Below are positions 23,001-33,892 of a stretch of DNA of 64,000 nt, in pieces. The stretch is from Celoporthe dispersa (Eukaryota; Ascomycota; Sordariomycetes; Diaporthales; Cryphonectriaceae): NCBI GenBank assembly GCA_016584495.1, contig WAID01000011.1, positions 310,001-374,000 of the forward strand. The letters are read 5' to 3'. Below the pieces are notes generated by a model. The model was given only the letters and a program-made list of their open reading frames with translations, did not search any database and was not told the origin of the DNA. Position numbers and translations under genes: made by a program. Within the stretch, counting starts at the first letter, position 1, and every line of letters begins with the position of its first letter.

Positions 23001-24280
23001 CTGTGCCTGTTGCCCCGAGCGCCGACACCTGGGACCGCGACGTTGTCTTCACGCCTGCACCCCGTGTGCCCCATGATGTGCGGTGGATGATTGCCGGCAA
23101 GCAGGACGGCGATGATTTCCAGCCTGGCCTGTTTGACAAGGACTCGTTCGTCGAGACCCTCGGCGGCTGGGCCAGAACTGTCGTTGTCGGCCGTGCTCGC
23201 CTTGGCGGTATTCCCATGGGTGTTATCGCGGTTGAGACCCGGTCTGTGGAGAACGTTACGCCTGCTGACCCCGCGAACCCCGACTCCATTGAGCAGGTCA
23301 GCCAGGAGGCCGGTGGTGTGTGGTACCCCAACTCTGCCTTCAAGACCGCTCAGGCCATCAACGACTTCAACTATGGCGAGCAGCTGCCGCTCATGATCCT
23401 CGCCAACTGGCGTGGCTTCTCTGGTGGCCAGCGCGATATGTACAACGAGGTGCTCAAGTACGGTTCGTTCATCGTCGATGCCCTGGTCAAGTACGAGCAG
23501 CCCATCTTCGTCTACATCCCACCCTACGGTGAGCTCCGTGGAGGTTCCTGGGTCGTCGTTGACCCCACCATCAACCCCACCGTCATGGAGATGTATGCCG
23601 ACGTGGAGGCCCGCGGTGGTGTCCTGGAGCCCGAGGGTATCATCGGCATCAAGTACCGCAAGGACAAGCAGCTGGCGACCATGGCGCGCAACGATCCTAC
23701 CTACGCCGCGCTCAAGAAGTCCCTGGCCACCGCGCAGTCCAGCGGGGCTCCTAAGGAGGAGATCGAGGCGATTTCTCAGAAGATTGCCGAGCGCGAGGAG
23801 CTGCTCCTGCCCATCTACTCCCAGATCAGTCTGCAGTTTGCCGACCTGCACGACCGGGCTGGACGTATGAAGGCCAAGGGCGTGATCCGCGATCAGCTTG
23901 AGTGGCGCGAGTCCCGCCGGTACTTCTACTGGCGCGTGCGCAGACGTCTCAACGAGGAGTACATCCTGCGCCGCATGGCCGCGACGGTCACGTCCGTGGC
24001 GAGCAAGGACCCGGCCACCCTGCGCAGCCGCCACCTCTCGCTGCTCAAGGCCTGGAGCGGCATCGCCAAGTTTGACAACTCGGATCGCGAGGTTGCTCTG
24101 TGGTACGAGGAGAACCGCGCGGTGGTCAACGAGAAGGTGGCCGCCATGAAGACGGAGGCGACACGCGCGCACATCGCCGAGCTGCTTGTCGACAAGAATG
24201 CCTTTGAGGGCGTGCGCGCTGCGCTGTCGAACCTCCCTGTGGCGGAGAAGGAGGCGCTGCTGAAGCAGCTCTCCTCCTAG
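17100..24280 (+). CDS. acc1: Acetyl-CoA carboxylase, multidomain (three apparent frameshifts)
   Basis: Makes malonyl-CoA from acetyl-CoA, bicarbonate and ATP, the committed step of fatty-acid synthesis; essential. Exons: 17100-17342, 17454-17719, 17810-22653 and 22752-24280, all GT-AG. Ignoring three extra bases the product is about 2292 aa, the normal length. Domains in order: biotin carboxylase (about 30-540, with the ATP-grasp EGGGGKGIRKAM loop and a PRLQVEHPTTE motif); biotin carrier with EVMKM, biotin lysine about K754 (yeast K735); central region; carboxyltransferase beta and alpha (about 1500-2250, with NSGARLG and SGGQRDM). The reading frame slips at C6 17857-17862, G3 19587-19589 and G4 20857-20860, each one base too long. 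Codon conservation on both sides is perfect, so these look like sequence errors. The last intron is T/C-rich. Confidence 0.96.
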
Positions 24281-24881
24281 AGAACCCAGGGGCAGATGTG
24301 GTGTGAGCGTGTTGACGTTATACGAGATTCTTCAGTTTCTTATTATTAGTCGGGGTTCATGCACAAGAGTGTATATGGTTATCGAAAGATTCATGGTATT
24401 GCTAGCATCGCTTCTCTTTTTCCCCCCTTCTTTTTTCCTCTGTCTCCCTGGTCTTTTCTCGTTCTGGTTACGGCGTTATTCTTTTTATATAGGGAATGAG
24501 TTCAACGTGTCTCTGGTCCTGGAAAATGGGTTGGCTCTCCCGTCTTTTGTCTACTGTGATAACACGTACGAGCGTGGTTATGGTTGGGACCATTCATGTA
24601 CTCGAGTCTCATTCCTAAGCCTATTAGACCTCTCTCCATGGAATACAATATACCATGACTGTTTGAAGACTTTGTCCGTTTCGCCTAGTTTTGTTTGAAC
24701 TTGGGCGTGGGTGTGGGTGTGTATGTGTGTGTATGTGTGAGCGCTTATAATATAAGGCACTGGGCTATGGAGACGGTCCACAAAGGGGTCAACACATCCG
24801 CTGCTCCTCGAGACCTTTTGCATGCATGAGCTGATGTTCTTATCATCGCAAAGATATCGTTCATCACACCGCCCCCGAAGG
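24281..24881. other. 3' spacer between convergent genes
   Basis: Contains the carboxylase 3' flank, T-rich around 24411-24490, and an imperfect GT-rich stretch at 24705-24739. No gene seen. Confidence 0.6.
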
Positions 24882-25165
24882 CTAGTCTCCTGGTCTATCT
24901 AGATCTCGAAATACCCTCCCTCCACGGCTCCCTCCCCCGTCGTCCTGCCGCCGAATCCCACCCTGGAACCACTCCTGTGGCACAATCAACCGCCAGCCAC
25001 AGTACATTATGACGACACAGGGGATGGTAAACAGCGAGGGCCTGGCGAGGGAGGGTCTAAGCGAGACGATGGCCGTAATTGCCGCGGAGAATATAGCTGG
25101 CATAAAAACCAAGGCTTCTCCCGCGACGCTGTGGCGCCGGGTCAGTGTGCTTTTGTTGTTGTTGT

Positions 25166-25200
<35 letters not shown>

Positions 25201-27381
25201 TTGTTTTTGTGGTTGTGGCTGTTGCTCTTCTTCTCGTTCGCCTGGTCCTGAGGATCGTCGTGTTCGTCCTCCATCTCCATTAGGCTGGTCGTCGTGATCG
25301 GCCTCGAGAATAACAGGCGCAGAAGCCGCCTGGTCGCCGTCTCGGCCGCGGCCCCCATCTGCACCGCGCCGTGGGACGGCACTGAGGACGAGGCGGCCGA
25401 GATCTGACCGGCTGTCAGCCTCATGGCACCTGAGGCTTAACGCATCAGACTGAGTTCGAGAAGAGGAAGAAACAAATGGAGGAGCAGCAGCAGTTTGGGG
25501 GGCCGAGGAGAGGGTGATGAGACTACGTACCAGCCCGGTCAGCCTCTCGGATCGGCCCTTTAGGTAGCGAAGGTAGTCCTCGAGGGAGGCAATATGCCTC
25601 TCGAGGGCGGGTATGGCCTCGTTCATGCTCTCCATGGCCCAGTGGTAGCGGTCTAGAAACTGCGGCGCCACCACGTCGACGATGACGGTCTCGTGCTCGC
25701 GGGCAACGATTTCTAGGATGCCTCTGGCGATGGCCAGGTGTCGCAGCTTGTTGGCCAGGCTGGTCTCGACCTTGTTTATGGTTGCCATCTGCGACACCAG
25801 CCTTCCTCGGGGCCCGAGTCGTTGTTCACCACCACCAGCAGCCTGTGGGTTGTTATTGTTGCTGTTGTGGTTATGAACCATCTTTTCTGACTCGGCTGGC
25901 GGTGTCGAGGGCGCGAAGGGGTTCTGGTCGGAGACGAGGGCGAAGCTGCTAGTCTGGGTAGCCATGATACCGTTGACCATGCGGCGGTCCAGAGGCGGTC
26001 CTTCTCCTCGCTCTGCCGGCATGAGACTCTCTGTAGCAATACCGCCACCATTAAAACCACCAGCAACACTGCTGAGGCTGGCCTCGACACCCTTGATGAG
26101 TGGCAGGTCGTCCTCGCTCGCCTTGTCGTCACAGGAGCGCAGCAGGTGCACGCAGGTCACAAAGCTCAGCAGCTGCGACGCAAAAAGAAACCCTCGATAT
26201 ACATTCAACGTCTCCCGGAACCCCTGCCACGCCTGGCTGGCTGTGACGCTGCCCGTCCTGTTCCTCGTCCACCTCTTGCTGGGCGTCGAGTGCAGGCTGC
26301 TGGCATCATCATGCGCCAACCTGCTCACAGGCGTCACGGGCGGGCTGCCTGGAACACCACCACCACTACCACCACCACGACGGTTCATGTTGCTGCTGCT
26401 GGTAACAACCGCTGGCGAGGCCAGACCCGGCGGGACGCTGCTGCTGTCCTTGGCCTGCCACCTCTGGCACCTGTCGATGAAAAGACCTCTCGTCTCCAGG
26501 GTGCGCCTGTTAAACGTCCAGATGAGCGCGTACTGCGACGTGCCGATGAATTTCGTCACGACGCCCTTGGACTGGTCGTTGAACTCGTGGAAGCCGTCGT
26601 ACTCGCGGGCTAGATAGTACAGCGCGCAGTGGTCTGCGTCCATGAGGTTCACGTAGAGCCGGAGGAAAGTGTCGCGCGAGATGGCAAGGGTGTTGGTGTC
26701 TGGGAGGAGTCGCGGTGCGCCAGGAATGTCATTGTCGCCGTCGTCGTCGTTGTCGTCGTCGTGATCACTGTCAGGCTCGATGCGCTGGATGCATACCAGC
26801 TTGAGCGATGCCACGGCCTCTGTCTCCTGGCCACGGCCATGGCTGTCCCTACCTGGATTATTGCTAGCTGCTGTCGACGACGGCGTCGCTCCCACCTTGC
26901 TAGGCAGGCTGGAGCTCCTCGAAGGGCCACCGCCGGGCTCAGCACCACCGCCGTTCTGCAGAGTTCCCTTGGGCCTCTCGTCCGCCTGCTGGACAAGGTC
27001 GACAGGCCGCTTCTTCATAAACGCAGGCAGATCATCCTCAAACACCATCCACTCGTTCAAGGTGACGCGCTTCACCGCGCCTGCACCGCCGCCGCCGCCA
27101 CCGCCTCCTCCTCCGTTCTGTTGTTGCTGCTGCTGTTGTTTGGAGGAAGAGGCAGACCCGCTGCCGCCGGCGCCGGCTGGCGTCAGATTCTGGGTGCTGG
27201 GTTGCCGTCTTGCTGCCGTGTTGTTGCTGCCGTTGGATTGTGGTGAGGGCGCGGATGTGGGAAAGGCGCCGACCTCGATGACGTTGTATCTGTATGGGCC
27301 CTCGCCGGTGCTGGGGCTGCTGGGGCGGAACTTTTGGTGTCTGTCGAAGGTCGACTGGGCGATAAGCTTGAGGCCTTCCAT
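24882..27381 (-). CDS. CorA-like membrane protein with low-complexity linkers (putative)
   Basis: Model: exon 1 27381-25531, exon 2 25403-24882, with a 127-nt intron (GTACGT...GGTCAG, branch-like GCTGAC just upstream of the acceptor); 790 aa. I chose the ATG at 27381 (MEGLKLIAQ) because the frame upstream has no better ATG and is compositionally odd. Residues 40-230 are Gly/Ser/Gln-rich linkers. A structured core follows (FIGTSQYALIWTF, then a helical block before DYLRYLKGRSERL, ending near 617). Two C-terminal membrane segments (about 714-731 with LVFMPAIFSAA, and 741-759) are laid out as in fungal CorA-like proteins, whose LVFLPATF-type helix the first resembles. The GMN motif is absent, so ion transport is doubtful. 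An Asn/Ser-rich linker (about 680-700) precedes them. Another splice choice gives a soluble poly-Gln tail instead. Confidence 0.55.
25152..25204 (+). repeat. TTG/CTG triplet array in the CorA-like gene
   Basis: About 53 nt of TTG then CTG units on the plus strand. On the minus coding strand it reads as Asn/Ser in the membrane-protein frame and as poly-Gln in the neighbouring open frame. Confidence 0.85.
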
Positions 27382-27738
27382 CGCGATGTCGTCGTCGTCG
27401 TCGTCGTCGATGATATTATTTCCTAGAGTCTCCTGGAAAGATGACGGTGGCCGGAGCCACCTCCCCGGATGTTCAGTGCAGCTGTGGGTCGTGATGCGCG
27501 CGCAGGCCGTCAAAGGTCGACAGCTCGTGCGAGAGAATTCAAGGATTAATAGAAGTCCAGCCAGATGTGGGTCGCGATGAGACGAGAACAAACGATGCGC
27601 CCTTGGTGGCGTGTTATGTAGGAACGGACTGCATGACAAGAATCATGGGGAATCGTTCAGCATGTACAGATGGTTGTGTGTGGCTTGAACTCGGGGGTGG
27701 GAATGTGGCGAAACCCTGGAAGAATGGCATCTCGCTCA

Positions 27739-27784
<46 letters not shown>

Positions 27785-28742
27785 CACCACATAAACACAA
27801 AGTCGTCATCATGCACTAGCATCGAAATCTGGGCTGGAGGCCGGTTGAGCCCTGTGTGATCCAGGATCCTTCAAGAGACAGGGGGGCCGGGGTGCCTTAC
27901 ACGCGAAGGAGGGTAGCATCGCTCCGTCATCCCATCCGCGGGCGATGGCGGGCGGGGATTTCTTGTACCATGTTGTCACTGGGCTGCATCGGAGGTGTTC
28001 CCATGCAGTGTGTTGATATAATACCGCATTACTTGACCATGGCCGCAAAGGGCGTAGCTAAAGTTTATATATCAAATGTGACCGACCGAGCACACACTTG
28101 AACAGTCCCGGGCAACAAGATGTTTCTACTTGTGCAGCTCTTTACTTGACATTGCTACCTGTGTGGATCATCGGCCCCACTGATACTGTTGAGGCGTCAG
28201 GCCCTGGTTTTTATGGCTTGTCGACAAGGACAGGCACTGTTCAGTTGTAGAGAGACCACTGATCCATTAGCACCATAACGGGAATTCATATCAATCATTC
28301 CGGTGAGTGGATGTCGTGGATGTCCCATTATGGTCAAGAAGCCGATGTTTCTTGATGTATTATTCTGTCGACAGGTCTTGGGCGCAGACTCTCGTATAGC
28401 TATCATGCGACTATCGGCTACTATTATCATCGATACAAGGCACTATTGAAGCCCTATTTGCCAACTGATGACATATCTCTCAAGGCTCGACATATCACTT
28501 TGACGATGCAGCAGCCCGGAGGGATGCTGAATCATGAACAAGAAGGGCATAATTATGCCCTGGTACAACTCTCATCTGCAGCACTGCTTTACATAAATCA
28601 TGCGTCATTTGACAGGAATTTCTCAGCCATCACAGGCCCGCCTGTGCTTCGTACCGTATTAGGGGAACCGTGCAGTCTGTTCCGTCCGCAGCATAAGCAC
28701 TTCCATTCGGTACTTCTTTCTGCCATCGTCTTCAAGTGAACC
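27382..28742. other. Intergenic: CorA-like gene promoter and monooxygenase 3' flank
   Basis: About 1.36 kb with no supported gene. It contains a long CA microsatellite at 27739-27788. The first 250 nt upstream of 27381 are an open frame continuous with the CorA-like gene but without an ATG. Confidence 0.6.
27739..27788 (+). repeat. CA dinucleotide microsatellite
   Basis: About 50 nt of near-perfect (CA)n with one CG interruption near 27778. Confidence 0.9.
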
Positions 28743-29909
28743 CTACACTCCCTCTGCCGCCACAGATACTGTATGTGAGCCGCTCGCTCCTCCGCTCGTC
28801 TCGTCGGTGCCACTTGTCCCATTCAGCGTCTTCAGGCCTGCGCGGACCTTGGGAAGGATATAACGCCCGTAGTCGATGCTGTCGTTGATGTTGTCATAGC
28901 CACGAATGGAGATCAGGTCGGCACCGAGCTTCGCATAGTCCAGGAGGGACTCGGCCACAGTATCATACGACCCAACCAGCGCCGTCGAGGCCCCGCGCGC
29001 GTTCGTGGCCGTCACCGTGGGGTACCACAGACAGCGATCCTGCACGTCACCGCGAGACGCGATATCCAGCAGGCGCTGGGAGCCGACGTTCTGCGGCGCG
29101 GGCGCGTTGGCCGGCACCTTGCCCTGGCCCTTGGCGCGGTTCTCCTTGAGCAGGTCGAGGGTGCGGTGCGCCTTGGCCCACGCGAGCTCGTCCGTCTCGG
29201 CAACGATGGGCCGGAAGGTGACCCAGATGCGGGGCCTATCATCCGCCGCGCGCCCGGCCTTGTCGGCCTCAGCATAGATCCGGTCGATCTGCTCCTTGGT
29301 CTCCTTGAGCGGCTCGCCCCACAGGCCAAAGATATCACCCAGGGACCCGCCGATGCGGTACGCCTCGGGCGAGGAGCCGCCCACGGACACCTGGATCGCC
29401 TTGGGCCCGCCGATGGGCTGGATGCGGTTGGCAAAGTCCTTGAACTGGTAGTATTTGCCCTCCCAGTCGAAGGGCTCGCTGGAGGACCACGCGCGGCGCA
29501 GGATCCTGATGTACTCCTCGAGCCGGCCGTACCGCGAGTCCTTGTCGAGAGTGTCGCCCTCGCGGCCCTGCTCCACGTCGCTTCCGCCCGCGATGAAGTG
29601 CACAACCACGCGGCCCCGCCCCAGGTGGTTGAGGGTGGCGAGCATCTTGGCCGCGACCGTGGGGTACATGGTGTTGGGCCGGAGGGCGATCACGACGCTG
29701 ACCTTTTCTGTGGCGGAGAGGATGGTCGCGCCGATGGTGAAGGGGTCGAAGCCGCCCGAGTCGTAGGGGATGAGGGTGTAGTTGAAGTCGTAGTCGTCCA
29801 GGCCGCGGGCGTAACGCTTGATGAAGTCTGGGTCCGCCGGGGCGCCGGGGATCGGGTCCAGCTCCGTGGAGGCATTGGGAAAGGTCATGGAGATGAACTC
29901 GAGAGGCAT
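28743..29909 (-). CDS. SsuD-like FMN-dependent monooxygenase (luciferase-like family)
   Basis: Two-component flavin monooxygenase type: uses reduced FMN and O2, typically to release sulfite from alkanesulfonates or to oxidise similar substrates. Intronless, 388 aa (E. coli SsuD is about 380). It carries the bacterial luciferase-like TIM-barrel pattern: an LRPNTMYPTVAAKM strand-helix, HFIAGGSD, the DSRYGRLEEYIRILRRAW helix, and VGGSSPEAYRIGG near the flavin phosphate site. The C-terminal 25 residues are low-complexity. The start is the first ATG, just after an A/T run. No flavin reductase partner is in the window, so FMNH2 must come from elsewhere. Its natural substrate is not clear; members annotated as alkanesulfonate monooxygenase are common in soil fungi. 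Confidence 0.85.
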   Translation of the reverse strand: MPLEFISMTFPNASTELDPIPGAPADPDFIKRYARGLDDYDFNYTLIPYDSGGFDPFTIGATILSATEKVSVVIALRPNTMYPTVAAKMLATLNHLGRGRVVVHFIAGGSDVEQGREGDTLDKDSRYGRLEEYIRILRRAWSSSEPFDWEGKYYQFKDFANRIQPIGGPKAIQVSVGGSSPEAYRIGGSLGDIFGLWGEPLKETKEQIDRIYAEADKAGRAADDRPRIWVTFRPIVAETDELAWAKAHRTLDLLKENRAKGQGKVPANAPAPQNVGSQRLLDIASRGDVQDRCLWYPTVTATNARGASTALVGSYDTVAESLLDYAKLGADLISIRGYDNINDSIDYGRYILPKVRAGLKTLNGTSGTDETSGGASGSHTVSVAAEGV

Positions 29910-31693
29910 CTTGAAGGACTAGAGAGTCTTGATTGTAACAATATGACTTTTTCTTTTTTTTAAAAAAAAAACAAATATAATAGAGAGAGGGCTGGGATGC
30001 CAAGTCAATAGTTTACTTGCTCATTGATACTGCTGTAGATTCAGCAGCCAAGTAAACAATTTAATATCAGATCAACCATTCACCTCTAGTAGCACTTTCT
30101 AAGTCACAAGTTTAGTTGTCTTTTTATATTCCGCCAGCAATTGTTTATACATGGTCACAATGACTTACTAATTATACGACCGCTGCGTGTGGGGAAGTGG
30201 ATTGCGACAGCTGCTGGCCGATCACGTCTTCCACCTCAAATCCGACCATCGGCCAAAAGTCGTCCCATTACCTGCGGTTGCATCATTCTGCCAGTTGTTT
30301 GCGTGAGGAGGAGATATGGCACCGGATTCCATCTTGATAGGTTCATGTTGGGTCTGCAGTACCCCCTCCAGTGCCCCAGCGAACCAGTGTTCCTGCGCGG
30401 TGTGCGATATACACACCACTGCAGATGGACTGCATTGATAATAGCCTGCAGACCACGGTTGAGAGGGGCTCACGAGGTCCCGGAAGTCGGGGATCGGATA
30501 TAAGGAAACTTTTAGGGGGGTTTCCTAGAGATAGGAGGTGATCGAGTTGTCCTTGCTGTATCCCGTTGACTTGTCCTCGAAGCCATCCTGGGAAGCTGTC
30601 AGCGTGCGTGTGGCCTCGCTACACAGTGTGACAGACGGGCGCAAGGTTATATCTTAGGAATCCCACACGATAATGATCGACTTTTGCTTCGTCGACAATG
30701 AGCCCTCTCCGCCGTTGCCTGCAGATTCGACAAGCCGGCAGTGACAGAAGATTCCAGACCTTCTCGAGGCGTCAGCTCCACAGGCGTCGTCACCAGAGTA
30801 CTGCTTGCATTCGCTGTATCACGGCTCTTGATGTCGAGTCCTTGGAAGGGTCATTTATCACTTCTCCATCTTGAAGAAATTGCAGCTGAAGAAGCACACG
30901 AGGATCATGACACCTGTCTCGCGTCTGAGCTGATTTCATATTCGTAATGCCAAAGATCTCGGTACGCGTACTCTTTGGGCGGACGAATTATGATTGATTT
31001 TCAGCTTGATATCCGCCGCTGAAAGAAAAAAAGCCGAACAGGCCGAACAACCTGTTCAATATGCTGAATTCATCAGACAATGTGTGCGTCTGCCTTTCGG
31101 ATGGGCCCAAGTCAACAACCAATGCCATGTTGTGCACGTCGTCAACATCATAAACGATCGGTCAGTGAATGTGCACAAGAACTTTGGTCCTGTGAGCAGA
31201 GGCAGATGAATTGTCTTTCTGGAAGGATCGAATCGTTCTTACTTTTTTTTCTTTTTTTTCTTTTTCTTCTTTTTCTTTCTCTTTTTCTTCTCTTTTTCCT
31301 CGGGGGGTTTTTTTTGTCTTTTCCTTCCTCTTTCCTAACATTCAGCACAGACCGCCTTGAGATCAACGTCACGGCTGTCGGCCCGTCCAAGCCTCCGGTG
31401 CCCCCTTTCAGCGAACCCCCTTGCAACCTCACCTTACTCAAGCTTGCTGCTGACTGGCCTTTCTTAGCAATCCATCAGATCGCGAATCGACATACCTTTG
31501 AAACGCCCGTCAGCAGCAACAGCTCTGGTTCAAGCCAGACCTATCTCAGCCATCAGAACGAGAAACAGATCCGGCCTGGTATTCTCGGCTCTGCGGTGGC
31601 CACAGATTTCCCTCGTCAAGGTCGTGGCATTGCGGCCGTTCACCCTGGTTGCCTGCAGCCAATTACGAAGTGAAGGTACAGCCAGCCCTGGAG
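29910..31693. other. Divergent promoter region, monooxygenase to P450
   Basis: About 1.78 kb between two outward-facing start codons. A T8/A10 block lies near 29950-29972 just upstream of the monooxygenase, and a T/C tract at 31242-31300 about 400 nt before the P450. No further gene seen. Confidence 0.55.
31242..31300 (+). repeat. Polypyrimidine tract
   Basis: Near-pure T/C stretch followed by a G6T8 junction around 31302-31315. It belongs to the same class as 1059-1110 and 1778-1832. Confidence 0.8.
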
Positions 31694-33517
31694 ATGGAGA
31701 AGATGGACAGCTTCGTGGAGCTTGGCCAAGGGCTCGTGGCCCAGGTACAGGAGCAGCCTGTTACGGCCCTCGTCGTCACGTTCATCGTCATCTGCATCAC
31801 GACTCGACTCGTCACCGGTCGGGGCGACAACTCACAGGCCAGATCCTATATTCACGACGCCCATGTGCCTCCTGCGGTGCCCTACTGGATCCCATACCTG
31901 GGTCATATTCCGCAGATGGCCTTCAACTTTGACCGTTTCCTAGACAGGCTCGGCAAACACTACCCAGGCGGTGCCTTTGCCTTGAACTTCCTTGGAGGAA
32001 CTCACAATGTTCTTTACAAGCCGAGCCTATATAAAACGCTGTTCAGCCAGCCAAATCACGTCGTCGATGGAGGGAGGGCGTCCAAGCATCTCCTTCAGAG
32101 CGTCTTTGGCTACCCGCGCTCCAAAGCAGACCTGACGCTCTACGATAAGATCCTCAGGGACCTCGAACAACAGTACACCCATCTCTCATCGGGCGAGTCG
32201 CTGGGCCAGATGGTCAGGACGATGACCGACAGGCTGCGGCACAACGTTGCCGAGTTTGTCACATTCAACGCGGGCGAGATAGACCAGGTCCACTGGGAGC
32301 GTCTCGCAGACGCCTCCCTCGTCGAGGATGCCGGCGGCAAGGAGGTCGTCGAGGCTGACCTCTTCGAGCTCGTGCGGAACTTCGCCGCCTTCACGGCCAA
32401 CCCGTGCCTGGTCGGGACAGACTTCGTCGAGAACTTCCCAGAGTTCTGGAAAGCCCTGTGGCGGCTGGACAAGGGCTTCTTATCCCTTGCCGTGGATCTT
32501 CCGGCCGTCCTGCCCCTCAACAAGGCCATTGGCGCGCGCAGGGCGAGGGGTTTCCTGTTGAGGTCACTGGATGAGTTTCAGGCCGCTATGGACACCGTAC
32601 GCAACGGCGACATACCGGCGCCGCAGTGGGCAGATCTCGGAAACGTCAGCCCCCTGATGCAGTACCGTGTGGATGACGTCTTCCGGAAGTACAATCTGAG
32701 CACAGAGCAGCGGTCTGCGCTGGACCTGGCCCTGATCTGGGCCATAAACGCCAACTCGAACCCTGTCATCTTCTGGGTGCTGTGGCGGGTCTACTCCCAG
32801 CCCGGCCTCGTATCTCGCATCCGCCAGGAGATCGCCCCGTTTGTGGTTCTTGAAAAACCTGCTGTCGGCTTCGGCGCCGCTTTCGGGACGGCCACGCGTA
32901 TCGAGAGTATCGATACCGAGGGGATCCTGAACAAGTGCCCCCTGCTCAAGGCCTCGTACGCCGAGACGCTGCGTCTTGATTTTGACGGGTGGAATTTCAG
33001 GTTCATCCGCGAGGACACTGTCGTTGGCGACAAGGAGGGCGAGAAGTTCTTCCTCCGTGCGGGAACGTACGCCCATGTAGCTGCTCAGCTGTGGAATACG
33101 GATCCTTCGGCTTATGACGATCCGGAGGTGTGGCGGGCCGAGAGACATATTAGACAAAACGGCGCGGCAGGGCAGGAGACAGCTGTTGAGATAGGAGACT
33201 TGAGACCATATGGTGAGTTGTCTCTATTCAAACTCCGCAGTAAAACACACGCACGCACACACACACACACACACACACATATGTATATATAAGGGAGGGA
33301 AACGCTAACTCATGTTCCAGGTGGCGGAGAAACCATCTGCAGCGGACAAGAATTTGCTGTCCGGGAGATCCTGCTCTTCTCTGCGGCCATCATCGCCATG
33401 TATGACATCGAACCAGTCGGCGGCGGACCGTGGAAGCTGCCCAGGCGGGAGCAATCTGCAGGGGCAAGACATCCCACGTCCCCGACCAGAGTCTGGATCA
33501 GATCTCGTCCGATCTGA
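31694..33517 (+). CDS. Cytochrome P450 (E-class group IV-like, CYP7/8-type layout)
   Basis: Membrane-bound heme-thiolate monooxygenase needing a P450 reductase. Exon 1 is 31694-33212 and exon 2 is 33321-33517; the 108-nt intron splits the codon before the heme loop. 571 aa. An N-terminal anchor (about 21-37, ALVVTFIVICITT) precedes PPAVPYWIPYLG. The ExxR pair is E424/R427 in AETLR. The heme loop reads YGGGETICSGQEFA with ligand C513; the usual first Phe is Tyr. The C-terminus ends with a TRVWI block typical of this group. The first ATG in the open frame is used; a second Met lies three residues on. Substrate is unknown; this group includes many secondary-metabolite and sterol/lipid hydroxylases, but no core biosynthetic enzyme is near. 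Confidence 0.9.
33240..33290 (+). repeat. CA/TA microsatellite inside the P450 intron
   Basis: A (CA)n stretch with short AT repeats fills roughly half of the 108-nt intron. Confidence 0.85.
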
Positions 33518-33892
33518 GCGCACATCGTAAATCTCTCTCTTGTTGCAATCATCTCGACTATAGGCCGCTATCATATGCCTCGTGCCCCTCTCCTGTTCCC
33601 CTCCCGACACCCTGTCCTCTCGGCCGGCTATTCGAGTGCCAAATCCCTTTCCGGGTCACCCTCATCGCCGTGGATGTCACGGCCGAGGCTGTACTGTGGC
33701 TGCAGGCCGAACTCATCTATCCCTTGTCAGGTACCTTCTGGCTCGCGCTCTGCTGGAAGGCGAACAGCGCAAAGTTGACTCTGTCCCTGCTAGAAATGCG
33801 AGAAGTACCAGTGGGTCCTATACCCACACTATCCACAATGCACGCCCGAGAAGGGCTTGATAAATATCCTAGAGACCATAATAGTCGCCGTC
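33518..33892. other. Short spacer between convergent genes
   Basis: About 375 nt holding the 3' flanks of the P450 and the following minus-strand gene. Nothing else seen. Confidence 0.6.

Noticed and set aside
18616..24172. Long minus-strand open frames opposite the acetyl-CoA carboxylase (377, 536 and 477 codons)
   Set aside because: They mirror the strongly GC3-biased coding strand and have no family character; antisense shadows.
17100..24280. Programmed ribosomal frameshifting as the reason for the three carboxylase slips
   Set aside because: Three separate plus-one slips in one enzyme, all in short C or G runs and without slippery-site context, fit sequence error far better; no precedent in this family.
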